Positions 43,837 through 52,035 of a DNA stretch of 64,000 nucleotides are shown here, in pieces. Source of the DNA: Sphingobium sp. Cam5-1. Its GTDB lineage: Bacteria; Pseudomonadota; Alphaproteobacteria; Sphingomonadales; Sphingomonadaceae. Position numbers and translations under genes: made by a program. Numbering within the stretch: the first letter of the stretch is position 1; the number at the start of each line of letters is the position of its first letter. Where the stretch lies: positions 1,612,001-1,676,000 of the forward strand of contig NZ_CP065138.1 of assembly GCF_015693305.1 (NCBI RefSeq). The letters are read 5' to 3'. Under the pieces are notes generated by a model. The model did no database searches. It saw only the letters and a list, made by a program, of their open reading frames with translations, and was not told the origin of the DNA.

Positions 43837-45171
43837 TTAGCCCGGGACGACTTCTTCCATGTCGGGGGTCGGCGGCAGTGGCTTGCCTGCCATGGCAGCC
43901 GCGAAACGCTCGCGGTCGAGGCCCTTCTCCCACGCCGACACGACCACCGTCGCGACCGCATTGCCGATGAAGTTGGTGAGGCTGCGGCATTCGCTCATGA
44001 ACCGATCGACGCCGAGGATCAGGGTCATGCCCGCGACCGGCACGGACGGGACGATCGAGAGCGTGGCGGCGAGCGTGATGAAACCTGCGCCCGTAACGCC
44101 CGCCGCGCCCTTACTGGACAACATAGCGACCAGCAGCAGCAGGATTTGGTCCCCGATGCTCAAATGGACGTTGGTCGCTTGCGCTATGAACAGCGCCGCC
44201 AGCGTCATGTAGATGTTGGTGCCGTCGAGGTTGAAGCTGTACCCCGTCGGCACCACCAGCCCGACGACTGACTTGCGGCACCCTGCCCTTTCCATTTTCT
44301 CAATCAGGCTGGGCAGCGCGGCTTCCGATGAAGATGTGCCGAGGACGAGCAGCAGTTCCGCCTTCAGATAGCGGATGAGGTGCAGGATATTGAAGCCGAT
44401 CAGCTTGGCGACAAGGCCCAGCACGACCAGCACGAACAACAAGGATGTGAGGTAGAAGGTCGCGACCAACTCCGCGAGGTTCGCCAGTGCGCCCACGCCA
44501 TATTTGCCGATGGTGAAGGCCATGGCGCCAAGCGCGCCTATAGGGGCCGCCTTCATCAGGATCGACACCAGCTTGAAAATGGCGTGGCTGGCCGATTCCA
44601 GTATCTGCATGAGCGGATCCGCCTTGTCACCGATCAGGGTCAGGGCGATGCCGAACAATATGGCCACGAACAGCACCTGAAGGATGTTGTGACCATCCGC
44701 GACGGCCGAGATCAACGTGGCGGGGATGATGTCCATGAGGAAGCCGATGAGCGACCGGTCATGCGCCTGCTGCTGATATTCCGCGACCTTGCCCGCGTCG
44801 AGTGTCGCCGGATCGACGTTCAGCCCCGCGCCCGGATGCACGACATTGGCGACGATCAGCCCGACGATCAGCGCAAGGGTGGAAAAGGTGAGAAAGTAAG
44901 CGAATGCCTTCGCCGCCACCCGCCCGATCGCGCCCAATTCCTTCATGCCCGCGATGCCGGTCACGATGGTGAGGAAGATGACCGGCGCGATGATCATCTT
45001 CACCAGCTTGATGAAGGCGTCGCCAAGCGGCTGGAGCGCAACGCCCGTTTGCGGGAAGAAATGGCCGATCAGTACCCCGATCGCGATGGCGGCGAGCACC
45101 TGCACGTAAAGCTGGCGGTAAAAGGGCAGCGGCGCGGCTGCTCCTCCCGCTGCGTTGTGGATGTCCTTCAT
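43837..45171 (-). CDS. dctA: C4-dicarboxylate:cation symporter
   Basis: A 444-residue DAACS-family inner-membrane carrier for succinate, fumarate and malate. It has '[20 protein letters not shown]', '[20 protein letters not shown]', '[20 protein letters not shown]', the serine-rich re-entrant loop '[20 protein letters not shown]', '[20 protein letters not shown]' and '[20 protein letters not shown]', and '[20 protein letters not shown]'. All DctA signatures are intact. ATG 45171 is the family start. Its end is 8 bp from cpdR (convergent). No dctB/dctD sensor genes are adjacent. Confidence 0.95.
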   Translation of the reverse strand: MKDIHNAAGGAAAPLPFYRQLYVQVLAAIAIGVLIGHFFPQTGVALQPLGDAFIKLVKMIIAPVIFLTIVTGIAGMKELGAIGRVAAKAFAYFLTFSTLALIVGLIVANVVHPGAGLNVDPATLDAGKVAEYQQQAHDRSLIGFLMDIIPATLISAVADGHNILQVLFVAILFGIALTLIGDKADPLMQILESASHAIFKLVSILMKAAPIGALGAMAFTIGKYGVGALANLAELVATFYLTSLLFVLVVLGLVAKLIGFNILHLIRYLKAELLLVLGTSSSEAALPSLIEKMERAGCRKSVVGLVVPTGYSFNLDGTNIYMTLAALFIAQATNVHLSIGDQILLLLVAMLSSKGAAGVTGAGFITLAATLSIVPSVPVAGMTLILGVDRFMSECRSLTNFIGNAVATVVVSAWEKGLDRERFAAAMAGKPLPPTPDMEEVVPG

Positions 45172-45296
45172 GCCGACGGCGCCCCCTGTTTTCCCCGCAC
45201 AATATGGGCTGCACACCCTCTGTCCAGAGAATTAGCTTTTAAGCGAATTTCGCGCTTGCACACCCCACCACCCCCCGCTATTGGCGCAACTCCCGT

Positions 45297-45371
45297 GGGC
45301 GTGTAGCTCAGTGGTAGAGCACTGTGTTGACATCGCAGGGGTCGCAAGTTCAATCCTTGCCACGCCCACCA
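45297..45371 (+). tRNA. tRNA-Val (anticodon GAC), CCA encoded
   Basis: Full cloverleaf: acceptor GGGCGTG / CACGCCC, D-stem GCTC/GAGC with loop AGTGGTA, anticodon stem CTGTG/CGCAG around loop TTGACAT with anticodon GAC, T-stem GCAAG/CTTGC with loop TTCAATC, then ACCA. It is followed by a terminator hairpin and then, 540 bp on, by an integrase gene, the classic layout of a tRNA used as attachment site. Confidence 0.95.
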
Positions 45372-45376
45372 TCGAA

Positions 45377-45410
45377 AACCCCGTCAAATCAACGGTTTGG
45401 CGGGGTTTTT
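45377..45410 (+). terminator. Rho-independent terminator after tRNA-Val
   Basis: Stem AACCCCGTCAAA / TTTGGCGGGGTT with a 7-base loop and a T-run ending at 45410. Confidence 0.88.
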
Positions 45411-45456
45411 GTTTGCCCGAAGACGGCGTTCAGTCCTGCCGTGCCCACGACTTTTC

Positions 45457-45505
45457 TGGGCAAATTTTGGGCAAATTGCACCCTGTTTGGGCAAATTCTG
45501 GGCAT
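45457..45505. repeat. Direct repeats TGGGCAAATT between tRNA-Val and integrase
   Basis: Three perfect copies of TGGGCAAATT (45457, 45468, 45488) and a partial fourth (TGGGCAT at 45499) lie in 49 bp. Position between attachment site and integrase fits arm-type binding sites of a tyrosine recombinase. The rest of the 542-bp gap up to the integrase shows no supported gene. Confidence 0.6.
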
Positions 45506-45913
45506 GGAAATGCCGGGCGAACCCCGCGAAATCCCGATTCGTTCGCGCCTCGCAGACGCGGTCGCGCAGAGCCGCATGATGCCTCATCATCGACCGACGG
45601 ACGGGTCGTTTCTACGGTTGCGCATCGGGCGCATATTACGCCAGCGAAACGGTGCTGCGTCACCACAAAGCAGGCAATCTCACCTGCAGGCAAAAGAAGA
45701 CACGCTGCCTTCGAGCTCCATAGAGCCCGCGATCCCCCAACACACACAAGCCTTCGAAGTCTCGTGGCACTCTTTCTTAGGCCAGCATGGCCGACGCCGT
45801 GCGTGCACCGGAATGTGCCACATCTTCACGAAACATGGCGTGTCTCGCCTTCAGGAATGCGGGTAAATCCGCGCGGCGGAGGCGCGACATCACATCCGAC
45901 TGGAAAAGATCAC

Positions 45914-46951
45914 ATGCTTTCAATCCGTACCCGTGGGAAGAAAGGCATCTACTATATTCGAGGTTCGGTCTCGCTTGGGGACAAGCATATCGAGGTCCAA
46001 GAGTTCAGCCTGAGGACAACCGATCGCGATGCGGCGGCCCATCTGATGGCGGAGCATGAAACGAAGCTGCGTCACCAGCTCATGTTCGGTCCCGCTGCGC
46101 TCGTCGCTCAAGGAACCATCGCCGACGCATTCGATAGCTATCTGTCAAAGGCCAAGCCTCCTTGCGCGTCCGACATCCTGCGCATCGGCAAACTGAATGG
46201 CATCATCGGCGACTTCAGCCTGCGCGAACCCAAACAGGCATGGGAGCATTTTCGCCGCGCTTACCTGACCGGCCATGACCCGGGTGGTCAGGATCGTTAT
46301 CGGTCGGTGTTTCAGGCAGCGATCAATGTCCATTACGATCTGCACGATCTTCCGCCGCTGCGGATCAAGGCAATCCCGTTCAACAATGAGCGGGTGCGCT
46401 TCCTTAGCAAGGAAGACCGCGATCGGCTGATCGCAGCCTATTCACCTCACATCCAGCCGATTATCATCATGCTGGCGTTCCAGGGTCCGCGGATCCAGAC
46501 AGCCTTGCAGATACAGTGGGGCGTCGACGGGATCGACATGAAGGAAAGATCGATCCGGCTCAATCACAGCAAGAACGCAGTCATCAAGTCGGTGCCGATG
46601 CATCCTCGCCTGTTCGATGTGCTTCGGCCGATCTGGGAAAAACGAGGACGGCCGACAAAGGGCCACGTCTTTCTCAACCGGTTTGGCAAACCATATTCGG
46701 ACACGCGCAAGTCGAAGATCCCCGGCGGCAATCCGATCAAGAACCAGCATGCGACGGCCTGCAAGCGCGCGGGGATCGAGGATTTCACCGTTCATGACTG
46801 GCGCCATCACTGGGCGTCTCACTGCGTCATGGCGGGCATCGATCTCATCACCATCATGAACATGGGCGGCTGGAAGTCACTGCGGATGGTCCAGCGCTAT
46901 TCCAGCGTCAGCGTGGATCACATGCGCGAGTCCATCAACAAATTGAGCTGA
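45914..46951 (+). CDS. tyrosine-type site-specific recombinase (integrase)
   Basis: A 345-residue integrase. The N-terminal half holds a short arm/core-binding part (MLSIRTRGKKGIYYIRGSVS, 'RTTDRDAAAHLMAEHETKLR'); the catalytic half has 'VRFLSKEDRDRLIAAYSP', box I arginine in MLAFQGPRIQTALQIQW, 'KNAVIKSVPMHPRL' (beta-hairpin Lys), 'FTVHDWRHHWASHCVMAGID' (H-x-x-R) and 'MNMGGWKSLRMVQRYSSV' with the nucleophilic Tyr. Box I is unusual (R-I-Q-T instead of R-x-x-E). ATG 45914 with GGAAAAG upstream is chosen; the frame upstream to 45281 crosses the tRNA and is not real. It would have inserted the following element at the tRNA-Val 3' end. Confidence 0.9.
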   Translation: MLSIRTRGKKGIYYIRGSVSLGDKHIEVQEFSLRTTDRDAAAHLMAEHETKLRHQLMFGPAALVAQGTIADAFDSYLSKAKPPCASDILRIGKLNGIIGDFSLREPKQAWEHFRRAYLTGHDPGGQDRYRSVFQAAINVHYDLHDLPPLRIKAIPFNNERVRFLSKEDRDRLIAAYSPHIQPIIIMLAFQGPRIQTALQIQWGVDGIDMKERSIRLNHSKNAVIKSVPMHPRLFDVLRPIWEKRGRPTKGHVFLNRFGKPYSDTRKSKIPGGNPIKNQHATACKRAGIEDFTVHDWRHHWASHCVMAGIDLITIMNMGGWKSLRMVQRYSSVSVDHMRESINKLS

Positions 46952-46963
46952 AGGGAGCGGGCC

Positions 46964-47002
46964 AAAAGGTGGAATCGGCGGCGGGAACCGGCTCCACTTT
47001 TT
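46964..47002 (+). terminator. Hairpin terminator after the integrase
   Basis: AAAAGGTGGA / TCCACTTTTT arms around a GC-rich inner loop, ending in a T-run, 13 bp after the integrase stop. Confidence 0.65.
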
Positions 47003-47049
47003 TGCTCCACTTGGAGAAGAATGGCCGCTCGGGATGGCATGACAGAGGG

Positions 47050-47337
47050 TCAGGCTGCAAGCAGCGGATCTATTTCCTTTATGTCCGCTGCGTCCGTCAC
47101 CAGTAGGTCATAATGCGCCTGAAGGTTTAGCCAGAACTCAGCGGTCGTGCCCAGCGCCCGCGCCAGCCGCATAGCGGTATCAGTGGTGACGGAAGTCTCC
47201 TCCGCACATAGGCGCTCGATCCGCGTGCGGGGTACATGGATATGCTTTGCCAGCTTCCCCGCGCTAATACCCATTTCCTCCAAAAATTCATGCTTCAGGA
47301 TTTCGCCGGGATGGACCGGCACTTGCAGCATGGTCAT
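47050..47337 (-). CDS. higA: HigA-family antitoxin (addiction-module Xre), partner toxin decayed
   Basis: A 95-residue antitoxin: 'VPVHPGEILKHEFLEEMGIS', 'AGKLAKHIHVPRTRIERLCA', 'EETSVTTDTAMRLARALGTT' and 'AEFWLNLQAHYDLLV' are textbook HigA/VapI. AAGGAG stands seven bases before ATG 47337. In normal loci higB precedes higA by a few bases; here only the last 32 codons of a higB remain (47351-47449). So the gene is an orphan antitoxin, which could still repress its promoter or protect from a related toxin elsewhere. Confidence 0.92.
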   Translation of the reverse strand: MTMLQVPVHPGEILKHEFLEEMGISAGKLAKHIHVPRTRIERLCAEETSVTTDTAMRLARALGTTAEFWLNLQAHYDLLVTDAADIKEIDPLLAA

Positions 47338-47350
47338 GAGCGTTCTCCTT

Positions 47351-47449
47351 TCAATGGTAGTCCACGATTTCAACATTGTCCGGGCCATTATCGCACCAAG
47401 TGAAACAGATGCGCCACTCGGCCCACTGAATTGGACGTACCCGTCCGCG
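47351..47449 (-). pseudogene. HigB toxin relic (C-terminal third only)
   Basis: Directly upstream of higA a frame reads RGRVRPIQWAEWRICF, then TWCDNGPDNVEIVDYH and TGA. This is the C-terminal part of HigB/RelE toxins (W-R-I-C-F ... V-E-I-V-D-Y-H). An in-frame stop precedes it and the Fic gene ends three bases further, so about two thirds of the toxin, including its start, are gone. Confidence 0.8.
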
Positions 47450-47452
47450 CCG

Positions 47453-48571
47453 TCACCGCCCTTTTTTGCTGGCGATCGTCAGATGATAGCGCGCGTAGCG
47501 CCGCTCGCCGACCCGATCCAGCGCGCCAAGTTCGACAAGTTCCGCTAGATCACGGGTTGCGGTCGCCGAGGCGGCATCGGTGATCGTACGATAATTGTGG
47601 GCGCTCAGGCCTCCGACGAAGCCGTCCGGTCCTTCCGCCATCATGCGGATCAACACCTTTTCCTGCCGTGCATTGATCCTGTCACGCAGACGGTCAAGCA
47701 GGCGGGTCTTTTCGATCAAGAACCGAATGCTCTCAATGGTACGCCCCTGCGCCTCCAGCACGATGTCGGCAAACCAGCCCATCCAGGCATCAATCTGGTT
47801 GGTCCGGCTAGCCTGATGCAGCTGCGAATAATAGGCCTTCTTGTGGCGGTTGATGGTGGTCGCCAAGGCGGTGAGCGTCGGCGCCTCCAGACTTTGCGCC
47901 AACGCCTTTTCCGCTATGGCGCGACCCAGGCGGCCATTGCCATCCTCGAAAGGGTGGACGGTCTCGAACCAGAGATGGGCTATCGCCGCCCGCGTGATCG
48001 CAGGCACGGGCAAGTTGGCCTGCGGCGCGCTATCGTTGAACCAAGTGATGAACCGCTCCATCTCTTCTGCCACCCGGCCTGACGGCGGCGCCTCGAAATG
48101 AACGCGGGGCGCATGCAGCGCGCCGAACACGATCTGCATGGGATTGGCATGGGTCCGATATGTGCCGATGGCTGCCAGATCGTGCCTCCCATTCATCAGC
48201 ATCTTATGCCAGTCGAACAGGAGCCGATCGGTCAACGGCTCGGCATAGCGCCTGTAGAGGTCAGCCATCAACTCGGCCGCACCGGCCTCAGCTGGATTGG
48301 AACGACGCTTGTCGGCCGCAAAGCCAAGTTGGCGGGCAATGGAGGACTGGACGCTGTAACGATCCAGAATCTCACCCTCAATGGCCGAGCTATCGACCAT
48401 TTCCTGCGAGATCAGCTCGATCACGATCCCTTGACGCGCCTCCCCATCGAGATGATGCATCGATCCGACGATGACACCGGCGCCCTTGAGAAACCGCGCC
48501 TCCCGATCGCGCAAGAGGGCCTCGTCGAAGCCGAATTGGGTCCAGTCAGAGAGTTGCCAGTTCCAAAGCAT
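47453..48571 (-). CDS. Fic family protein with N-terminal DUF4172-like and C-terminal winged-helix parts
   Basis: A 372-residue Fic enzyme that would transfer AMP or a related group to a target protein. The catalytic loop is complete: ETVHPFEDGNGRLGRAIAEK. An inhibitory motif lies N-terminal at MVDSSAIEGEILDRY ((S/T)xxxE(G/N)), which makes it a self-inhibited class II Fic. The first 100 residues ('NWQLSDWTQFGFDEALLRDR') fit DUF4172; the last 70 ('RQEKVLIRMMAEGPDGFVGG', 'TRDLAELVELGALDRVGERR') resemble a winged helix. An 8-bp inverted repeat upstream (ATAAATCA / TGATTTAT) may be its own operator. Confidence 0.93.
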   Translation of the reverse strand: MLWNWQLSDWTQFGFDEALLRDREARFLKGAGVIVGSMHHLDGEARQGIVIELISQEMVDSSAIEGEILDRYSVQSSIARQLGFAADKRRSNPAEAGAAELMADLYRRYAEPLTDRLLFDWHKMLMNGRHDLAAIGTYRTHANPMQIVFGALHAPRVHFEAPPSGRVAEEMERFITWFNDSAPQANLPVPAITRAAIAHLWFETVHPFEDGNGRLGRAIAEKALAQSLEAPTLTALATTINRHKKAYYSQLHQASRTNQIDAWMGWFADIVLEAQGRTIESIRFLIEKTRLLDRLRDRINARQEKVLIRMMAEGPDGFVGGLSAHNYRTITDAASATATRDLAELVELGALDRVGERRYARYHLTIASKKGR

Positions 48572-48591
48572 GATCGATGAAACGCCTTTCT

Positions 48592-48616
48592 ATAAATCAT
48601 GATATGCGTGATTTAT
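48592..48616 (-). promoter_or_regulatory. Inverted repeat upstream of the Fic gene, possible operator
   Basis: ATAAATCA (48592-48599) and TGATTTAT (48609-48616) are perfectly complementary with a 9-base spacer, and a further GATTTATGA follows as direct repeat. It lies 21 bp before the Fic start codon in an AT-rich stretch, as expected for an autoregulated promoter. Confidence 0.5.
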
Positions 48617-48723
48617 GATTTATGAAAGAGGCGACTATCGATCTAACGGTCGGGGCCCTCCCTCGCTTCTCTTCCACGGTTAACTCGCATCCACGATGCC
48701 CATGCCCACCGGGCAAGCCCGAT

Positions 48724-49744
48724 CTATTGGGCATCGCTCACGAGCATAGCGCAGCGCTCGCCGACGAGCGCCAACACTTGGCCTTGCGCAGTAGCAGCAG
48801 CCTCGGGGTCCGTCGCGAAGCCCGGAAGCCTGACGATTTCGACCGCGCTTGCAAGACGGTGGATCAGTTCGAAAATGGCCCTATCGGCATCGCCCTGAGG
48901 CAAGCCAATGGTGCGCGCGAGCGCCATGAAGTCTCGGCGTGCCAGTCGATCATCCTTGCCGTTGAGCTTGAGCGCCATCCGGTCGCCGCCAAGTCCGGGA
49001 AAGACTCGCGTCGTAACCGCATCATAAAGCGGCGCAAAGCGAACCGACGTGAAGGCTTCGCATCCGGTGCGGCGATCTTGAGAAGCGCGAGATTCTTGCG
49101 GTGCATATCGCCGTCAGCGATCAGCCAAGCGAACATCGCGCGACGAAACAGAGTGTCGAGGTCGGCAGCGGGATCCGTCGAGAGCGGCCGCAGCCCGCGT
49201 GCTATGCGCTCAATGATGCCCTGATATTTCGCCGATGCCGGAAGATCGAGGACCGAGCAGAAATCCTCCAGCGCGAGCCGGCGCTGATCGTCCGCGCCGT
49301 GTCGAATGTCGAAACGCTCGACAATGAGCGCGGGCGACATGCCGTCCGGCATCGGAGTGAGCACGATATTGGGCGTCGCAAAGCCGGCGGCGCGCCCCAG
49401 TTCCAGACAGAGCCATTCGATATCGGCAGCATCTCGAAGCCCGCGGTTCCGGCAGGCTTCAAAATATGAGTGAACGGTAGGTCAACGGCCGGGAGGAGAG
49501 CGCCATCGGGTGCGAGGTGCATCGGCGCCTTCATCTGGACGCCCGATAGGCGCGGCGTCTCGGCGCGGGCGAATATCCGCGCAAGGTTCTGCTCGAAGCT
49601 TTGCTCCATCGCGCCGCGCGCCGGCCCCTCGTAACGTCCGGTGAAGCAGCCGGCTTCGATGAAGCCCTCCAATCTCGTCGTCAGGATATCGGCTGGCAGG
49701 GCCGCAAGCTCATCGCAGGCTTCGACCACGGTGACATTGGACAT
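48724..49744 (-). pseudogene. HipA-family toxin kinase, inactivated by two frameshifts
   Basis: Three successive frames together read as one HipA protein. Part 1 (from ATG 49744): 'RLSGVQMKAPMHLAPDGALL', 'PFTHILKPAGTAGFEMLP'. Part 2: 'IEWLCLELGRAAGFATPNIV', 'LTPMPDGMSPALIVERFDIR', 'MFAWLIADGDMHRKNLALLK' (catalytic Asp region). Part 3: 'VRFAPLYDAVTTRVFPGLGG', 'MALKLNGKDDRLARRDFMAL'. Shifts occur near 49430 and near 49050; both are of the same sense. No hipB-like antitoxin gene is found in the 178 bp upstream, and the N-terminal subdomain also seems short. Likely a decayed toxin unless the reads are wrong twice. Confidence 0.82.
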
Positions 49745-49922
49745 ATAGCGCCGCCCGCGAAAGGATTATCTCGCTTCAAGCGCTTCGAGGATCTCAACAA
49801 TTACGAGCATCACGATCGCCTCGGCCCAGGGGGCGATCAACGCTCACGCGATCCGCCGGGATGGTTGAAGTAGGAGCAATTCTGCCCTTGCCGCCTAGGT
49901 GCGGATAAGTTATAACCGCCGT

Positions 49923-50150
49923 ATGAACAGCGCTCTCAAGATCACAAAGATTGGTAATAGCGCGGGCGTCATACTACCTCGCGATCTTTTGGCGCACCTC
50001 AATGTCCAGGTGGGTGAAACCCTTTCAGTGGTTACCACGCCCCGAGGCATAGAATTAAGTGCGGCTGCTTCCGATTTTGAAGCCCAGATGGCGACGGCGC
50101 GCGAGGTAATGCTTCGGCGCAAGCGCGCGCTCCGTGAGCTTGCCAAATAA
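49923..50150 (+). CDS. AbrB/MazE-type antitoxin (SpoVT-AbrB domain)
   Basis: A 75-residue protein with the swapped-hairpin DNA-binding domain 'LKITKIGNSAGVILPRDLLA' and 'HLNVQVGETLSVVTTPRGIE', then a hydrophilic tail ('EAQMATAREVMLRRKRALRE'), which would wrap the toxin. ATG 49923 is at the family start. The stop is 3 bp before the Doc-type toxin gene, so this is the antitoxin of that pair. Confidence 0.92.
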   Translation: MNSALKITKIGNSAGVILPRDLLAHLNVQVGETLSVVTTPRGIELSAAASDFEAQMATAREVMLRRKRALRELAK

Positions 50151-50153
50151 CCA

Positions 50154-50534
50154 ATGCAGGGTTGGATATGGGTTACTTCTGCAGTCGCCATCGCCGCTCA
50201 TGCCGAGCAGGTGGCCGAACATGGCGGGGACGGCGGCATACGGAACGAGGGGCTACTTGATAGTGCCTTGGCCCGTTCTATGAATCTCGCGGGATACGGC
50301 CAACCCGATGCCGCAGATTTAGCTGCTGCCTATGCCTTCGGCATCGCGCGGAACCATCCTTTTGTCGACGGCAACAAAAGGACCGCAGCAGTGGTGAGCG
50401 AAACATTTCTCATGCTCAATGGAAGCCAGCTGACCGCCACGGATGCCGAATTTGTGGTGGCCTTCGTCGCACTCGCGGGTGGCGAACTGTCAGAAGAAGA
50501 AATGGCTGACTGGTTCCGCCAGCACACCCGGTAG
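50154..50534 (+). CDS. doc: type II toxin, death-on-curing (Doc) family
   Basis: A 126-residue Fic-fold toxin: 'GGIRNEGLLDSALARSMNLA' and the Doc version of the Fic loop, 'FGIARNHPFVDGNKRTAAVV' (H-P-F-x-D-G-N-K-R), followed by 'ETFLMLNGSQLTATDAEFVV'. Doc proteins phosphorylate and inactivate EF-Tu. The motif is complete, so the toxin should be active and be neutralised by the AbrB-type protein, instead of the more usual Phd. No gene is evident in the 369 bp downstream. Confidence 0.94.
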   Translation: MQGWIWVTSAVAIAAHAEQVAEHGGDGGIRNEGLLDSALARSMNLAGYGQPDAADLAAAYAFGIARNHPFVDGNKRTAAVVSETFLMLNGSQLTATDAEFVVAFVALAGGELSEEEMADWFRQHTR

Positions 50535-50858
50535 GTTCCAACAGCGATCGAGATCGGTGTGCGATGAGGCTCCCGCTCAGTTCACGATTTACAGACGCTA
50601 TGATTGCTGGTCGACACTTGCGTCCCAGCCGATCATTTTCCTCATGACGATCGCTCTTTCCTATCACTTTAACCAACGGCAGGCCCTCTGCAATTCCTTC
50701 GTCATCGCGAGTTGGCGCTGGGCAGCCTTCAGTAACGAAATCTCATCTGGGGACCGCTTCGCGGATTGCCGTTAGCTCTCGCCCCCTACGATGAAGAGGT
50801 TCATGCCTTCACCTTCGCCCTTGCTAGGCGGCAGAATAGAAATCGGTCAATCTTGATA

Positions 50859-50881
50859 TTATGTACAGATATTATACATAA
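50859..50881 (+). promoter_or_regulatory. Inverted repeat before the Xre/RES genes, possible operator
   Basis: TTATGTA and TACATAA form 7-bp complementary arms around CAGATATTA, 22 bp before the antitoxin ATG and next to its ribosome site. It is a likely autoregulatory operator of the antitoxin. Its ATGTACAGATA core recurs at 52045. Confidence 0.55.
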
Positions 50882-50903
50882 GCAGCAAGAAGGAGATTGG
50901 CTA

Positions 50904-51302
50904 ATGGCGACAACAGTCCACGTCGGCACCCAAGCCACAGCCCATAGCCGCAAGGATCTCACAGGTCCGGCATTGCGCACATTCTTCCGCATTGCGGAGG
51001 CGTGGGGCCTCAAGGAAGCTGAGCAGATGAAACTTCTCGGGCTCGATAACCGCTCCACTTTTCAGACCTGGAAGCGTGGGGCGGTTGCAGCGATTCCCAA
51101 GGATGCGCTGGAGCGAATTTCCTACGTTTTGGGTATCTACAAGGGCCTGCAGATACTTCTGCCCCGCACCGCTGACGCATGGGTCCGCAAGCCCAATGAA
51201 GCTCCCTTGTTTGCTGGGCGTTCCGCGATCGAACGGATGACCTCGGGCAATGTCGCAGATCTCTATGTGGTGCGCCAATATATCGACGCTCAGCGCGGCT
51301 GA
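50904..51302 (+). CDS. MbcA/ParS/Xre-family antitoxin
   Basis: A 132-residue antitoxin of the RES-Xre type: N-terminal Xre-like helical domain ('GPALRTFFRIAEAWGLKEAE', 'QMKLLGLDNRSTFQTWKRGA', 'IPKDALERISYVLGIYKGLQ') and the MbcA/ParS C-terminal domain ('WVRKPNEAPLFAGRSAIERM', 'TSGNVADLYVVRQYIDAQRG'). AAGGAG lies nine bases before ATG 50904. Its stop overlaps the RES toxin start (TGATG). Confidence 0.94.
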   Translation: MATTVHVGTQATAHSRKDLTGPALRTFFRIAEAWGLKEAEQMKLLGLDNRSTFQTWKRGAVAAIPKDALERISYVLGIYKGLQILLPRTADAWVRKPNEAPLFAGRSAIERMTSGNVADLYVVRQYIDAQRG

Positions 51303-51985
51303 TGAAGGTCATTTCTACGGCGCTGGTGCGCTGGCAGCCGTGCTACCGGATCGTCGCAAGCCGCTTTCCCCCGATATCGCTGTTCGAGGACGTAACCGAT
51401 CCAGCCGATCTTGAGGCGGTGTACGCGATTGAAGCGCTGACTAATGATCGGCTGCGGGACGAGGTGGGGGACCTTACGCTAGTACCGCCGGAGGATCGTG
51501 TCTCGGGCCCGGGCGCCTCCGCGATCATGGCCGCCTTCACCCATCTCAATCCAGATGGAAGCCGGTTTTCCGATGGCAGCTTCGGCTCGTTCTATGCCGC
51601 CAGGGAGATCGAGACAGCGGTTGCGGAAACCAGCCATCACCGCGCGCGGTTCATGGCATACACTTCGGAACCTGCGCAGGAACTCGACATGCGCGTGTAT
51701 GCGGCCGATTTAGATGCGCTGCTGCACGACATCCGTAATCTACGTGAAGAGCATGCCGCTCTCTATGCTACGGACAGCTATGCCGCCAGCCAGGCTCTTG
51801 CGATGGAACTGCGCAGCCAAGGTTCAAACGGGATCGCCTACCAAAGCGTGCGCCACGATGGCGGCGAGTGCGTAGCGGTTTTCCGCCCTCGCCTGCTCGC
51901 CAACTGCCGCCAAGAGCGGCACCTGTGCTATGTGTGGGATGGGCGGGCGATCGTCACTGTCTACGAAAAGAAAGCATTTACCTGA
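51302..51985 (+). CDS. RES-domain toxin (NAD+-degrading type)
   Basis: A 227-residue RES protein: 'VRWQPCYRIVASRFPPISLF' at the start, then 'FTHLNPDGSRFSDGSFGSFY' with AAREIETAVAETSHHRARFM (R, S/Y and E residues of the ADP-ribosyl-like active site), and 'GSNGIAYQSVRHDGGECVAV' with FRPRLL near the end. Known RES toxins (e.g. MbcT, Res) deplete NAD+. Fully intact and translationally coupled to the antitoxin. Confidence 0.94.
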   Translation: MKVISTALVRWQPCYRIVASRFPPISLFEDVTDPADLEAVYAIEALTNDRLRDEVGDLTLVPPEDRVSGPGASAIMAAFTHLNPDGSRFSDGSFGSFYAAREIETAVAETSHHRARFMAYTSEPAQELDMRVYAADLDALLHDIRNLREEHAALYATDSYAASQALAMELRSQGSNGIAYQSVRHDGGECVAVFRPRLLANCRQERHLCYVWDGRAIVTVYEKKAFT

Positions 51986-52035
51986 ACCGGTCAGAGTTCT
52001 GGCGCAATATCGGCTAGCAATAGACCGATGAAAAG

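Noticed and set aside
45281..45913. N-terminal extension of the integrase across the tRNA
   Set aside because: It would translate tRNA-Val and its terminator; the recombinase homology begins at ATG 45914, which has a ribosome site.
47050..51985. A single multi-gene defence system instead of separate toxin-antitoxin loci
   Set aside because: Strand changes, pseudogenes and private start/stop couplings of each pair show independent modules, not one operon.
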